From: Adenanthera pavonina
Taxonomy: Eukaryota > Streptophyta > Magnoliopsida > Fabales > Fabaceae
Length of the DNA: 64,000 nucleotides
Assembly (NCBI GenBank): GCA_026686845.1
Contig: JAIVEN010000010.1
Coordinates: 31,656,001 to 31,720,000 of the forward strand
Direction: 5' to 3'
Shown: piece by piece, positions 34,879 through 45,732 of the stretch
Position numbering within the stretch: position 1 is the stretch's first letter
Layout of the letters: the number at the start of each line of letters is the position of its first letter
The notes under the pieces: generated by a model
Databases searched by the model: none
What the model saw: only the letters and a program-made list of their open reading frames with translations
What the model was told of the DNA's origin: nothing
Made by a program: the position numbers and the translations under genes

Positions 34879-36379
34879 TTTATTTTATCAACAATAGTCC
34901 TATTCAATTAATCAATGGGTAAAAAGTAATTTAGATTGCAAGCAGTTAATCAATCTATGCAAGCATCGTAATCATTCCTAAAGTTCGTAAGCATAAGCTT
35001 TTTCATAGCATCATAATCACTTGATTTATGAACACTCAAGTGACTCAACATACTTATCACATCTCTGAAAGAAGGAACAACCAAAGATAGATATGAATGA
35101 CTTGAGGTCTTGAGTAGAGCATTTAGAAAAGTAACATATACTAGATGATGAATATTTTCCCCTTTCAATATATCTACCACCCCAAAATGTTGGTGCTTGA
35201 TTTCATTCCTAAGAAAGTATCATTATAACTAATTAAGTTTTCATTTTAAAAAATTAAGCTAAAATAGAACCAAATTCAATAATTCAGCTCAAGGGCAAGG
35301 CACAAACTTGAATGTCTGGAAATAAATAGGGAAAGACAGTATGTCCAATCCTAAGTGTTCAAATTGCTAAACTTGAGGCTCTCTCTTCTAAATCAAAGGC
35401 AATGCATTTAGCAATTAAAACCCATTGTGCTGATCCTCAAGCAAAAATGCAAATATAGTAGATCTCGTGAGATAGAGCCATTGTAAGAAAACTGAAGGAT
35501 ATCTTCAAGAATCAAGAACTATATCTGTATCTCACATACATATGATAGATAGAATATTGGATGTGAACGGTGTACCAGACCACTTTACAACCAAAGTTAT
35601 AGAAATTCTATGAAAAACCTTATGTAATAAAAATTACTAATTTCTACAACCATTCAGATAAGGTGAAGGTGCTATGAATAGGAAGAAGCAAATAACAATT
35701 AAAAAAAAAGGCATTGCTATATGAGCTATGAACAGGGAGAAGCAAATAACAAAAAAAAAATGATCAAAGCTACTATGTGAGCTATGAGCTGGAAGAGACA
35801 AATTAAAAAAAAAAACACATAGATCAGCCCAAGCAAGGAAATGGGAGAGGGAACACATATGAAGATCAAGAATAGATAAAAAAGGCATGAATAGAGACGA
35901 AAATGAAGCAAGATAAAAAAAAAAATAGATCACCTGGGATGGAAAGATGGTAACCATGATGGGTGGAAATTTAGGTGACGGCAACGATGCTGGCCAACGA
36001 GTAGGTGATGGCGTAGGGAGGGACAACATGATGCAAGCAAGATAAACAAACAGAGGAGAGGGTTCCAGAGCAATACATGCAAAATGAATAAGAGCTCTGG
36101 AGGAGGATTTTTTTTATTTTTCTGCAAGGTATAATTGTAATATTAAAACAAGAGGAAGGGCAAATTAGTTAGAATATTTTATATTATACTCTCTTCCCTC
36201 CAAAAAAAACCCTAAATTTTAGGTGGGGGGGGAGAATAAAACTGGACAGATCAAGGGGAAGGGGAAGCTATAAATCCTCTCACTTCCCCTCCAAAATTTT
36301 GCTCCACACAAAGGGAGGGAATTCATCCCTTCCAATCCCTTTCCCTCCTTTAAAAAATTTGATTTCATCTTTTAACGAG
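34879..36379. other. Flank right of element C: no clear gene
   Basis: Contains an open minus-strand stretch (35180-34950) that continues upstream with NEIKHQHFGVVDILKGENI and ends in a natural-looking stop. I do not recognise it, and it could be an exon fragment. The rest is A-runs and GA-rich sequence. Around 36230-36350 a G/A-rich then C/T-rich segment (TTCCCTCCCTTTGTGTGG on the minus strand) resembles the ends of some plant MITEs, but I cannot show inverted ends. Confidence 0.35.
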
Positions 36380-36790
36380 ACTTTATTTAGTATATATTTA
36401 TGGTTTGCTGATGACGCCATCCTTTTTTTGGAGGAGGATGTAGAGAATTCTGTTAATACTCTTTTCTTATCCAAAGTTTCAGTTTACCTAAGGATTAAAA
36501 TCAATTTGGCAGGACTTAATGTGTATTACTATGATGAGTATCATCAGATTTTTACCTCCATAGCAGGTTGCCCGGCCTCTCTTTTATAGGAAAGTATGTT
36601 TTTATATCTTCAATTCAGTGTCCTGCACATGGTTCTTTTTAAGGGAATGGTGATCTTATTTGCAAAGAGATTGGGTTGTTCTGCTGCATTTTTTATTAAA
36701 TTCTTTTCAGATCATTGTACTTCTCTATTTTCAACTTTCTCTTACTCTCTCCTATATTCTAACTCTGTTCAACGTAAATAAATTTTTCCT
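36380..36790 (+). pseudogene. LINE (L1-type) reverse transcriptase fragment
   Basis: An open stretch at 36299-36586 contains LWFADDAILFLEEDVENSV, the F/YADD catalytic box of plant L1-type non-LTR reverse transcriptases, followed by the usual KINLAG (SGLKINLSK-like) segment and a decayed cysteine region (IAGCPASLL). Downstream reading continues in other frames with stops. An A-rich stretch follows from 36797. Only a short piece of the RT remains, with endonuclease and most palm motifs absent. Confidence 0.7.
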
Positions 36791-37246
36791 ATACAAAAAA
36801 GAAAGAAAAGAAAACCCAACAAAAAAGAGAATCCTTTTTATTCCTTTTTTTTTCTGGATGGTAATTGACTTTTCTAAATTAAAAGCAGACTTATGATTAC
36901 ATAATGATGGTTATTATGAGTCAACTCATGCCATTTTAAAGCTGAAAAATAAAATTGAGGCAAAAACAAATTGAAAAGATCCGAAATTCATCTTTCATAA
37001 TTATGGCTTATCGAGATAGCATTGTATCTTGGTATCCCTGCACTGCTATTAAGCCCACACAAAAACAATATGATTAAATTTTATGATGGTTGTCTCACTT
37101 TACAGTTTTCACAAGATCATTGTCATTATCAAGAACATACTTCGCTACACTAAGATTTGGAAACTAGAGGAAAAAACAGAAAAAGGCTATTGAAGGAGGG
37201 GAACATCCATGAAGTGTAACATACCATAGTGATAAGTGTCACACCT
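36791..37246. other. Gap: A-rich tail and unassigned sequence
   Basis: A-rich sequence at 36795-36830 may be the tail of the LINE fragment. No gene seen in the rest. Confidence 0.4.
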
Positions 37247-38926
37247 CGTACTTAGACTCATTTCCCATGTATTAAACTATATTTAAGTCCATTAATGCTT
37301 GATTAGAGACTTAATTACATAAAACAACTTAAACCAATTTATTTCATTTTGAGTACTATTCCCTTGGTTAACTTCTTTTCATCCGGTAAACTTTGAAAAT
37401 TCATAATTAAATCAAGAAAAATCATATTGACATAGTTCAAGTCTCTAAATACAGATTAAAAGATTCTATACATGAAAAAAATGTTGAACAGGGAAATTAA
37501 TTGGCCAACTTATACAGTAAATTCGTATTATCCTCACTATAGTAATGGTCATTTTTGAAAATTTCTGATTCTGACCATAACTTTGAAAAATCATCATAAA
37601 TCATATACAACTCCAAATTGAGTGATCTTTATGTTTATGGAAAGATACACATGTCTAGTTTTTATACATATAATACACTCATCCATGAACCCATAAAAAT
37701 TCTGAACAGTACATGAAATTCTGTGCAGTGTCACAATGGCCATTTTCTTCCTACAACTTGTCAACATAGACCTTAATATGTACATACATGGCCATTTCTT
37801 ATCTTCACTTAAAACATTACATCATAGTAGATATAGATGCACAGAATTACATTCATGTAAAGTCTTAGAACCATACACATCATTTTCACAAGGTGTTCCA
37901 AGTAAAGCACCAATGCAAGTAAATTCATTTTAATTAAGAGCTTGCTTTTCCTTCCCCTTTTCTTCTTGGGCAATCTTTCCATAACTTGGACCTATAAAGT
38001 GAAACATTTGGAAAGAGAATGAGATTCAAAGAATCTCAGTAGTTACAACCAAGTATGTGCATATTTCATCATATCATTCATAGAATCATCATTTGAAAGC
38101 AATCAACCAATTTATACCATACATTTTCATAAAAATTTTGGCATGGTAACATTTTAAAAATTGGACATCCAAGAGTCATAAAAGCTCTCATTCAAACAAC
38201 CAACACATCAAATACAACATAAAATATTAATGTCATAGTATGGCATGTTCCAAACATCATTGAAAATAGTTTTAACAACTTTGACATAATTGGTAAAATA
38301 ACTATCTTTGGGCTTTCCAAGTTCCACCAAACTTTATATACCTTTCCCTTGATCTTCTAACACTCCTTTGGATCCTATAGCATCGTAAAATAATGCCATT
38401 AGCCACTAATTATACAATTTCATTTACAAAGTGCTCACTTGAACTAAAATTTGCACTTTGTTATCCATCAAGCATTCCTTGTACAACATATTTGTTCTAA
38501 CCTATTTTGGACCCAATGAATCCATTTTTGTGGTCAAAATCATGAAATTCCCTTCCTAATCCAAACCCTAATTAGGCAGGAAATTTCATAAAATTGTAGA
38601 AAAATAACTACCTGATCAATTTGAAATCCAATGCCATATTCTTGCATCTTGAAATATTTCTAAGCATTTCTATGGTTTAGTTTCTTCATAGCCTCATTTT
38701 CTCTCTCAAGAACTTCCATGATTGAAACTTTAAGAGAGAGAGGAATAAAAATACTCTATAGAACTACCCTAACCCACCAGAGAACATAGTTTTATGGTCA
38801 TAGAAGTTTACCTTGGTGTATATGACTTCAATCTTTTTCTCCTTGCTCTTCCTTTGCTCTTCAAAAATTTTGCTCTCTCTCTCACTCTCTTGGCTACTGA
38901 CTAGACGTGAAGAATGAAGGAAAATG
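37247..38926 (+). repeat. TGTAACACC-family copy, plus strand, interrupted by element D
   Basis: Starts TGTCACACCTCGTACTTAGACTCATTTCCCATGTATT and follows the same order as the reverse complement of the 2-kb units at 17.7-21.8 kb. Shared points include the TTTGAAAATTCATAA stretch, a segment near 37990-38040 (ACTTGGACCTA ... GAATCTCAGTAG) and the TACCTTG plus CTTTTTCTCC end region near 38810-38850. Element D is inserted after 38926, and the family sequence may continue a short way from 44425. No coding capacity. Confidence 0.62.
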
Positions 38927-40011
38927 TGTTGAATTAAGAAGTTTTGATGATTCCAAATCAACTCTCAAGAGCTTGGAATAAAAGATATCAAAGGTGCACA
39001 AAGAGTTCAAATGAAGAAATCCTGGAGAAATCTATGCAAAGTTTGTTGTAGGTTGTTTAGTTTTATTTTATTTTGCATATAAGGCTTTGATTTGGTGGAA
39101 GGAAGTTTTAAAACCTTGATTTTATGTTAAATCATGAAATATTTGAAAAACACCCACTAACAGACGAAGTTTGAAAGATTTATATTGAACTGTCATATTG
39201 GAAATTCGAACTTTGGCTTTGGAAATTCGAATTTCGAGTTAAAACTGAATAAGTTTGAAGAGATGCTTCTCTGACAGACGAATTTTGATTTTCCAAAATT
39301 TGAATTTTCATAAGTATCTGAAAGAAGCTTTAAAGCAACAGACGAACTTAGGGTTTTGAAAATTCGAATTTCAGACAAAATGCAACTTATGAAAATCAAA
39401 GAAATCGGTCTGAAATAATGTCAAAGTTCATCTGAAATCAAGATTATATTGAGTCTCAAAATTGTTTACTAACAGACGAACTTTGAACATGAAAATTCAA
39501 ATTTCTGAAGCTAAGGTTGTGAGTCTGTTATAATGATATGCTGACATACGAATGACAGTGTTTATAAATTCAAATGTTAAAGTAACTCTGAAATGAGGTC
39601 TCTCTCTAACAGACGAACTTCACTCTTTGAAAATTTGAATTTCGAAGTAAATGAACTACTGTGCTTTTTGAGCTTACTGTGGACAGACGAATTTTGGGGT
39701 TCCAAAATTCGAATTTCGAAGGCACTGTAGCAAATTGAAAGTATTGTTCACGTTTAACAGAAAAACTTTCCACTTGAAAATTCGCATGTCACTACTTAGA
39801 AACATTTTCAAAATATCAAAATTCGAATTTCACTTCATGACAGACGAACTTTGGTCTTTCAACGTTGAAGCTGTTGACCTTCGGTATCTGTGAAATTCGT
39901 CTGTTGACCAACCGAAATTTGAATTTTAGTATGTCAGAAGCATTAAATGCGGTTGATTAACGAATAGTTTTTCAGAGTAACCGTTGGATAACTCCTCCAA
40001 CGGATAGATTT
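38927..40011 (+). repeat. Truncated 5' LTR of element D (U3 only)
   Basis: Collinear with 42742-43828 of the 3' LTR up to GGATAGATTTT. There the 3' LTR continues ATCTCTAACGG towards its TATA box, but this copy continues GACACCTCAAAATTC, which belongs to the post-pol spacer. The core promoter, R, U5 and primer site are therefore missing. Confidence 0.9.
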
Positions 40012-40232
40012 TGACACCTCAAAATTCTTCTGTCAGACGGTTACTTACGTTAAAATTGACGGTTTTCATTTGAGCAGACCCAACCCTACTCTCTTCCTCT
40101 CTGAGTCTGTTCAAATCCTCTCTTCAATACTCTTAAATTCTGACTGAAAATCTTCATCTCCAACCATTTAAACTGATTTGTGCACCCTATAAACCCAATC
40201 TCGGCTTCATTCTGAATCATTCATCCTCGAAA
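40012..40232 (+). promoter_or_regulatory. Leader of the third ORF of element D, possible internal promoter
   Basis: Contains TTCTGTCAGACGGTTAC, a pyrimidine-rich stretch and CCTATAAACCC at 40186-40196, about 45 bases before the ATG at 40233. Copy C has TTATAAACCCC at 29071 at the same spacing once the nested solo LTR is removed. Conservation of a TATA-like box so close to an internal ORF suggests a separate transcript, but this is inference. Confidence 0.4.
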
Positions 40233-42422
40233 ATGGCAAGAGTAAAGAATCCTGAAGCTGGCAAAGGAGAAGCTCGTCCAAAACGTTCAGTTAAATCAAA
40301 ATATGATTCCAATGAAGGAGAAAAACCGAAGAGAAAGGTCGAATCCAGCAAGGGAACTCCTTCCAAGCGCCAGAAAACTACACCAAAGGGAGAATCAAAG
40401 AAATCTGGACCCTCTTCCTCGAAGGAAGCAGAACCTTCAGTCCCTGTTCTTGTTGCTACTGAAACTGTTGCTTCCACTTCCTCCTCAAGTACTGAATTAG
40501 GAGAATATGAGCTCACTACATTGCCATTATGGAGCACTCCACAAATTCAAGAAGAATATTCGACCAGGTTTGTAAACAAAAAGGTAATCAAGCCACATTG
40601 TGTGAACTTGGAGGATTTCTTGGTCTCTAATAGTTTTGATGCTGGTATATGGATGTTGAGATACAAGAATCTGTTGGAAGTATTGGAGAGATATGATGAT
40701 GAAGTAGTAAAGACATGGTATGCCTCCCTGAAGTACAATAGCAAGAAGAAGAAATGAGAGGTCAATCTGAGATCAAGGACCATCTGGCTCACAGATGAGA
40801 CTCTCAATGAAGTGTTGGAGATCTCAGGGCAAGATGGCCTCAAGATTGACATCACTGTCTCTGGATACATGGATGAGGCAGAAACTGCTGATGAAGAAGG
40901 TGGCCCCTTTCTGAACTACAATGAGAGCACAATTCTGAGCACACTATTCAGAAGAAAGGAAAACTGGCCATCCATAAACTTGTTAAAGCCCACAGACCTC
41001 AGTGCTCAAGTGAGGATCCTACACTACATAGTGTCTACGATCATATTCAACAAATGAGGCAGCTTCAATCTGATAACAAGGGCAGAGGCACATGTCATGG
41101 CAGCAATCATGCGTGAAAAGCTCATTAACATGGGACATATTATACTTCAATGCATGATCAAGGCAAGAGATCAGAGGAAGGACTCCACAGTCCCCTATAC
41201 ATCTATCATTTCTAGAATTCTGCAGTATGCTAGGATTCAGCATCTTGAAAAGGGGAAAGGGAAACCCACTAAGATCTTCAAGGAGGAAGAACTTCAGAGA
41301 ATGGGAATTGAAAGGAGTGAAGGAAGATGGATTGGGAAGGGAGTAGGAAAATCTGAAGATCTTTTCTTTGTCGAAGGTGTCTCCCAACAGCAAGAAGGTA
41401 CTTCTGAGGCTCCTGCCAGACCTACTCCTCAGCCCTCTCTGGCTATCCCTTCTCCATCAAAGCCTACTCACATTCCATCCACTCCCTCATCTCGTGCCAA
41501 GCCAACCAAAATCACTGAGTTGTATGACAGCCTGTCTATACTCATTCTTAGCATCAAGGATGAGCAAAATGCCAAATTTACTCATCTGCAATATCAGATT
41601 CATCAGTTGGCAAAGAACATGAAAGTGGTTGCTGATGCCTATGAAGAAATTCGAAGTACAAGTCCTGCCACATCAGCTCCACCTCAGCCAGGGTTTTCTG
41701 TGCCTGTTCAGTCTCTAATCCCTGAGCCTCCAAGCCCCTTCGAGTTAGCCTCTTCTGACCATGATGATGATGTAGATGGTGCTGAGCCTGCTGGTACAAT
41801 GAGGACACCAAGTCCTGGTCCATCCTTGGACTATGGTTTGGAAGAAGAAGGACTTCAAGAAACAAGCCCTCATGAGCCTATTCAAGAAGATGCTCATGAC
41901 TCAATTCTTTCCACTCAAGAGTCTGAGCAAGTTGAAAGACTAGTGGCAGCCATTTCCTCTTCTTCAATGCAGGAGGGTGCCAGCAATGAAGAGAGAAGCA
42001 TTGTACCTGTTGTTGATTTTGAAGCTATTGCTCGTAATGCTCTCTTGCATGCTTAGAGAAGAAGGCTTGAGAAAATGTTTCGTTCTGATGAACCAGCTCC
42101 TTCTTCTCTCGCTGCTTATGGGCTTTCAAAGGAACAGAGAACTCAATTGGCTCTTTCCAGGCAAGAAATGCAAGAATTGCTTGAGGTCTTTGATGATGAT
42201 GAAGAACCAAGTCCTGAGCCTCCTGCACCAGTTGAACCAGAAATTCCGTTTGCTCCTGTGCCTCTCAGAGCTATTCCAGTCTCTCAGATCCCTCCTCCAG
42301 TTGATTTTGTTGGGCTTCCTGATTATGCCAAAAAGGGGAAGAAGAGTAAACAAACTGGAAAGCATGCTGCTGAGTCATCTGGGAAAACTTACAGCAAGAA
42401 GACCAAGCCAAAGAAAAAGTGA
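40233..42422 (+). pseudogene. Third ORF of element D: 729-codon frame with three stops
   Basis: One continuous frame from ATG 40233 (MARVKNPEAGKGEARPKRSV) to TGA 42420-42422, broken only by TGA 40755-40757, TGA 41055-41057 and TAG 42054-42056; no frameshift. Regions: basic, Lys/Ser-rich N-terminus (about 1-70), possibly nuclear-targeting; a conserved block (about 90-330) with VNLEDFLVSNSFDAGIWML, FLNYNESTILSTLFRR and LITRAEAHVMAAIMREKLIN; Pro-rich linker; acidic segment (SSDHDDDVDGAEPAG); a second Pro-rich part; and a basic tail ending KKTKPKKK. The conserved block resembles the putative plant transposon protein family (from memory). There is no signal peptide or membrane helix, so env-like is a positional name only. 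Role unknown. Confidence 0.85.
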
Positions 42423-42727
42423 TTGAAGAATTGATTAGAATTTAGGCTTGAGTCTTCGTGTAGTGTTGTACTATGTTTTGATTGTTTGGATTGTTTGCAT
42501 TTTGTATTTGTTTTGTGTACTTAAATGAACTTTGCTTAAATCATGTCTCTGTAAAGCAACACTTGATTAAATGAAAGAATTTATTGATTGCAATGATTTG
42601 CTCTTTGAATCTCTTCACATGGTTTACCATATATGATATCTTTCGATATATAATGCATATGTTGAGGGGGAGCTTGTTAAAGCAAACCCAAGTACTAATC
42701 CAGTTTGTAAGTTATTTTGTCATCATC

Positions 42728-42741
42728 AAAAAGGGGGAGAA
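42728..42741 (+). other. Polypurine tract of element D
   Basis: AAAAAGGGGGAGAA immediately before the 3' LTR start TGTTCAATCAAG. Confidence 0.85.
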
Positions 42742-44419
42742 TGTTCAATCAAGAAGTTTTGATGATTCCAAATCAACTCTCAAGAGCTTGGAATAAAAGA
42801 TATCAAAGGTGCATAAAGAGTTCAAATGAAGAAATCCTGGAGAAATCTGTTCAAAGTTTATTGTAGGATGTTTAGTTTTGTTTTATTTTGCGTATAAGGA
42901 TTTGATTTGGTGGAAGGAAGTTTTAAAACCTTGATTTTATGTTAAATCATGAAATATTTGAAAAACACCCACCAACAGACGAAGTTTGAAAGATTTATAT
43001 TGAACTGTCATATTGGAAATTCGAACTTTGGCTTTGAAAATTCGAATTTCGAGCTAAAACTGAATAAGCTTGAAGAGATGCTTCTCTGACAGACGAATTT
43101 TGATTTTCCAAAATTCGAATTTTCATAAGTATCTGAAAGAAGCTTTAAAGCAACAGACGAACTTTGGGTTTTGAAAATTCGAATTTCAGACAAAATGCAA
43201 CTTATGAAAATCAAAGAAATTGGTCTGAAATAATGTCAAAGTTCATCTGAAATCAAGATTATATTGAGTTTCAAAATTGTTCACTAACAGACAAACTTTG
43301 AATATGAAAATTCGAATTTCAGAAGCTAAGGTTGTGAGGCTGTTATAATGATATGCTGACATACGAATGACAGTGTTTATAAATTTGAATGTTAAAGTAA
43401 GTCTGAAATGAGATCTCTCTCTGACAGACGAACTTCACTCTTTGAAAATTTGAATTTCGAAGTAAATGAACTACTGTGCTTTTTGAGCTTACTGCGGACA
43501 GACGAATTTTGGGGTTCCAAAATTCGAATTTCGAAGGCACTGTAGCAAATTGAAAGTACTATTCACGCTTAACAGAAAAACTTTCCACTTGAAAATTCAT
43601 ATGTCACTACTTAGAAACATTTTCAAAATATCAAAATTCGAATTTCACTTCATGACAGACGAACTTCGGCCTTTCAACGTTGAAGCTGTTAACCTTCAAT
43701 ATCTGTGAAATTCGTCTGTTGACCAACCAAAATTTGAATTTCAGTATGTCAAAAGCATTAAATGCTGTTGGTTAACAGATAGTTTTTTAGAGTAACCGTT
43801 GGATAACTTCTCCAACGGATAGATTTTATCTCTAACGGATATTTGAGACCTAAATCTATAAATATAACATCATTTGAAGTTGTGTGTAATGATTTTAACT
43901 GTGTATATACTAAAACTCTGTCAAATCATTTCCACAAAGCTTTCCACAAAGCTTCATACTCTCACGCTTCAATATTTGTTCTTCAACTTTCATATTTACT
44001 CTGATTAAGAGAGTTCAATCTTTGTAAACAATCTAATCTTCATATGGAAGATAGATTTTCTTGTGAGGAGATATCACAAGGGATTAGGAAGCACTTTGTG
44101 AAAGTGAAGAAAGGGATTGAGAGAAGCTCTAGAAAACAGAGCACAAAAGCTGTACTGTGGCATTTGCAAGAAACCCACTGAATTCTTACAGAATAGTGGA
44201 AAATCTCAAGTGGTGACTTGGGGACTGGACGTAGGTCAAGTGGAGAGATCAAACCGGGATAAATTTCTGAGTCTTCTTCTCTTTTCTATTACTTTCACTG
44301 TTATTTATTTATACTCTGTTTTACCATTATATATTGCATTCTTCACTTTCTTGATATTTTGCAGAAAATTTTTAATCTTTCCAATTCACCCCCCTCTTGG
44401 GAAGCCAGCCTAACTAACA
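42742..44419 (+). repeat. 3' LTR of element D
   Basis: 1678 bp, TGTTCAATCAAG to CTAACTAACA, followed by AAATG. U3 holds six perfect AAATTCGAATTT palindromes (43038, 43111, 43175, 43308, 43520, 43634) between CAGACGAA motifs. TATA-like CTATAAATATA at 43856-43866. The C-run plus CTCTTGGGAAG signature is near the end. Confidence 0.94.
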
Positions 44420-44424
44420 AAATG

Positions 44425-45292
44425 AAGATTAACTACACTTAAACCCATCACTTAGAGGAGAGAGATGAAAGGAGGAAATAGTAACCTTAGTTAGCAAACT
44501 AAACTTGGGTTAATTTTAATGAGCTTTTGAAAAAATTTCCTCCTTATCCTCTTCAGTGTGCAGCATGTCCTTTATCATCATATTTGGCCAAAACTTGCTT
44601 CATAAAGTTTAATGGATTAAAATACCCTTTACCAATTAAATATACACGTACTGATTAGGTATTTTTGTCAAAATTGTTATTAAATTGATACAGGATTATC
44701 CAACAATTAATTTTAGTCTAAAATCATTATTTCAATCCAAAATATATTTTAGCAAGGCTAACTAATTTTTCTTCAATTACTACTGTCTCTTCTTGTAGTC
44801 CAAATTGACTTTTATCGGGTAAAATATTAACAGTAAATCATAATTTCCAAATAAGTAATATTTTGATCTAAATAAATTCTATACTATATTCCATTGGACT
44901 TAGCTCATTGAGAGCTTCATTTTGACTATAATTTTTTATATTTACAAAAAAGCCCTTAACCCGAGGTCAATTTATATTTTTTAAAACTTTCGGGTCATTA
45001 TGGGTACTTTTTCCCAAAATTTATAAACTTTGCTCAATCTTCCCCAGCCTCCACCGCCTTCATTTTTATTTTTTTTTTATTATTATTATATTTTTTTATT
45101 TTCTTTTCTTTTTCCTTTTTTTTTCAGGGGCAAAATAATCATTTTTTCCTTTTTTCTTTCAACTGAGATAATTGACTTTTTTATCCTATTTTATGTCAAA
45201 TGGTGTATATCTATTTTTATAAATTCTTTATAAATTTTAAAATATTGAGTCTTGAATATCTATAAAAAATTTCAGGATATTATAATAAAAAT
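44425..45292. other. AT-rich gap between element D and the gene relic
   Basis: The first part may continue the TGTAACACC-family copy split by D. A long T-rich tract lies at 45063-45125. No gene seen. The right edge is where exon-like sequence of the PELP1-like relic ends without a splice donor. Confidence 0.45.
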
Positions 45293-45568
45293 CTCCAGTG
45301 CTTCAAGCGTAGCTATGCTTAGTGAAATTGGAGTCACTGGATGGTTCTTTAGAGCTTCTGCTCCCAAAGCACTAACTTCATCATGCTCCTAATGCTGAAG
45401 AGAACTTGTCGTACTGCCATGCTTCCTTTTTCTACTGCATGGCTTTAGCAATGCCTTAATAGAGGCATTTGAATTTGAAAGACTCAATGCGCCTGAACTC
45501 TTATTCTTGATGGTACTCAAATCAACAAAGGCATTATTGACAACTTCCTGTGCAAGGCATGACACCAT
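45293..45568 (-). pseudogene. PELP1-like exon g, truncated, with nonsense codon
   Basis: Reads MVSCLAQEVVNNAFVDLSTI, a Ser-rich segment with PCSRKRKHGS, a TAG at 45391-45389, then EHDEVSALGAEALKNHPVTP and LSIATLEALE. Beyond that the similarity ends with no GT donor. The acceptor is uncertain: the nearest AG (before AATGG) gives a phase that does not fit exon f, so a small exon or an indel is missing. Confidence 0.68.
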
Positions 45569-45732
45569 TCTTGTTCACAATGACTAATTAGTAAAAATCA
45601 TTCAGCATGCCCAAGCTAGCCTAATCTAACAGCTAGGAAAACAAAATATATTGACACGAAACTTGATGAGCCAAAAAACGACCACTCCTGCAATCTATAG
45701 ACAAAGTTGTTCAAAAAAATCTACAAGAAATA

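Larger units (their letters stand above)
38927..44419 (+). mobile_element. Element D: SIRE-like derivative lacking gag and pol, TSD AAATG
   Basis: Flanked by AAATG at 38922-38926 and 44420-44424. The left end is an LTR start (TGTTGAATTAAG). It stops matching the 3' LTR near 40011, before the TATA box, and runs directly into the spacer and third ORF. The polypurine tract and a complete 3' LTR (42742-44419) follow. No primer site, gag, protease, integrase or RT is present. The LTR parts agree at about 95-97% by eye over 1.08 kb, so this is one of the younger insertions. It could move only with proteins supplied by relatives, and its 5' LTR lacks a promoter. Confidence 0.93.

Noticed and set aside
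35637..36127. Hydrophobic open frames on the minus strand, possible membrane protein
   Set aside because: They arise from A-runs and GA-rich sequence on the plus strand (F, L, S-rich translation) with no conserved motif or splice context.
41977..42426. Second long frame overlapping the end of the third ORF of element D
   Set aside because: It is a shifted reading of the same repetitive acidic/Pro-rich region; only the frame from 40233 is shared with B and C.
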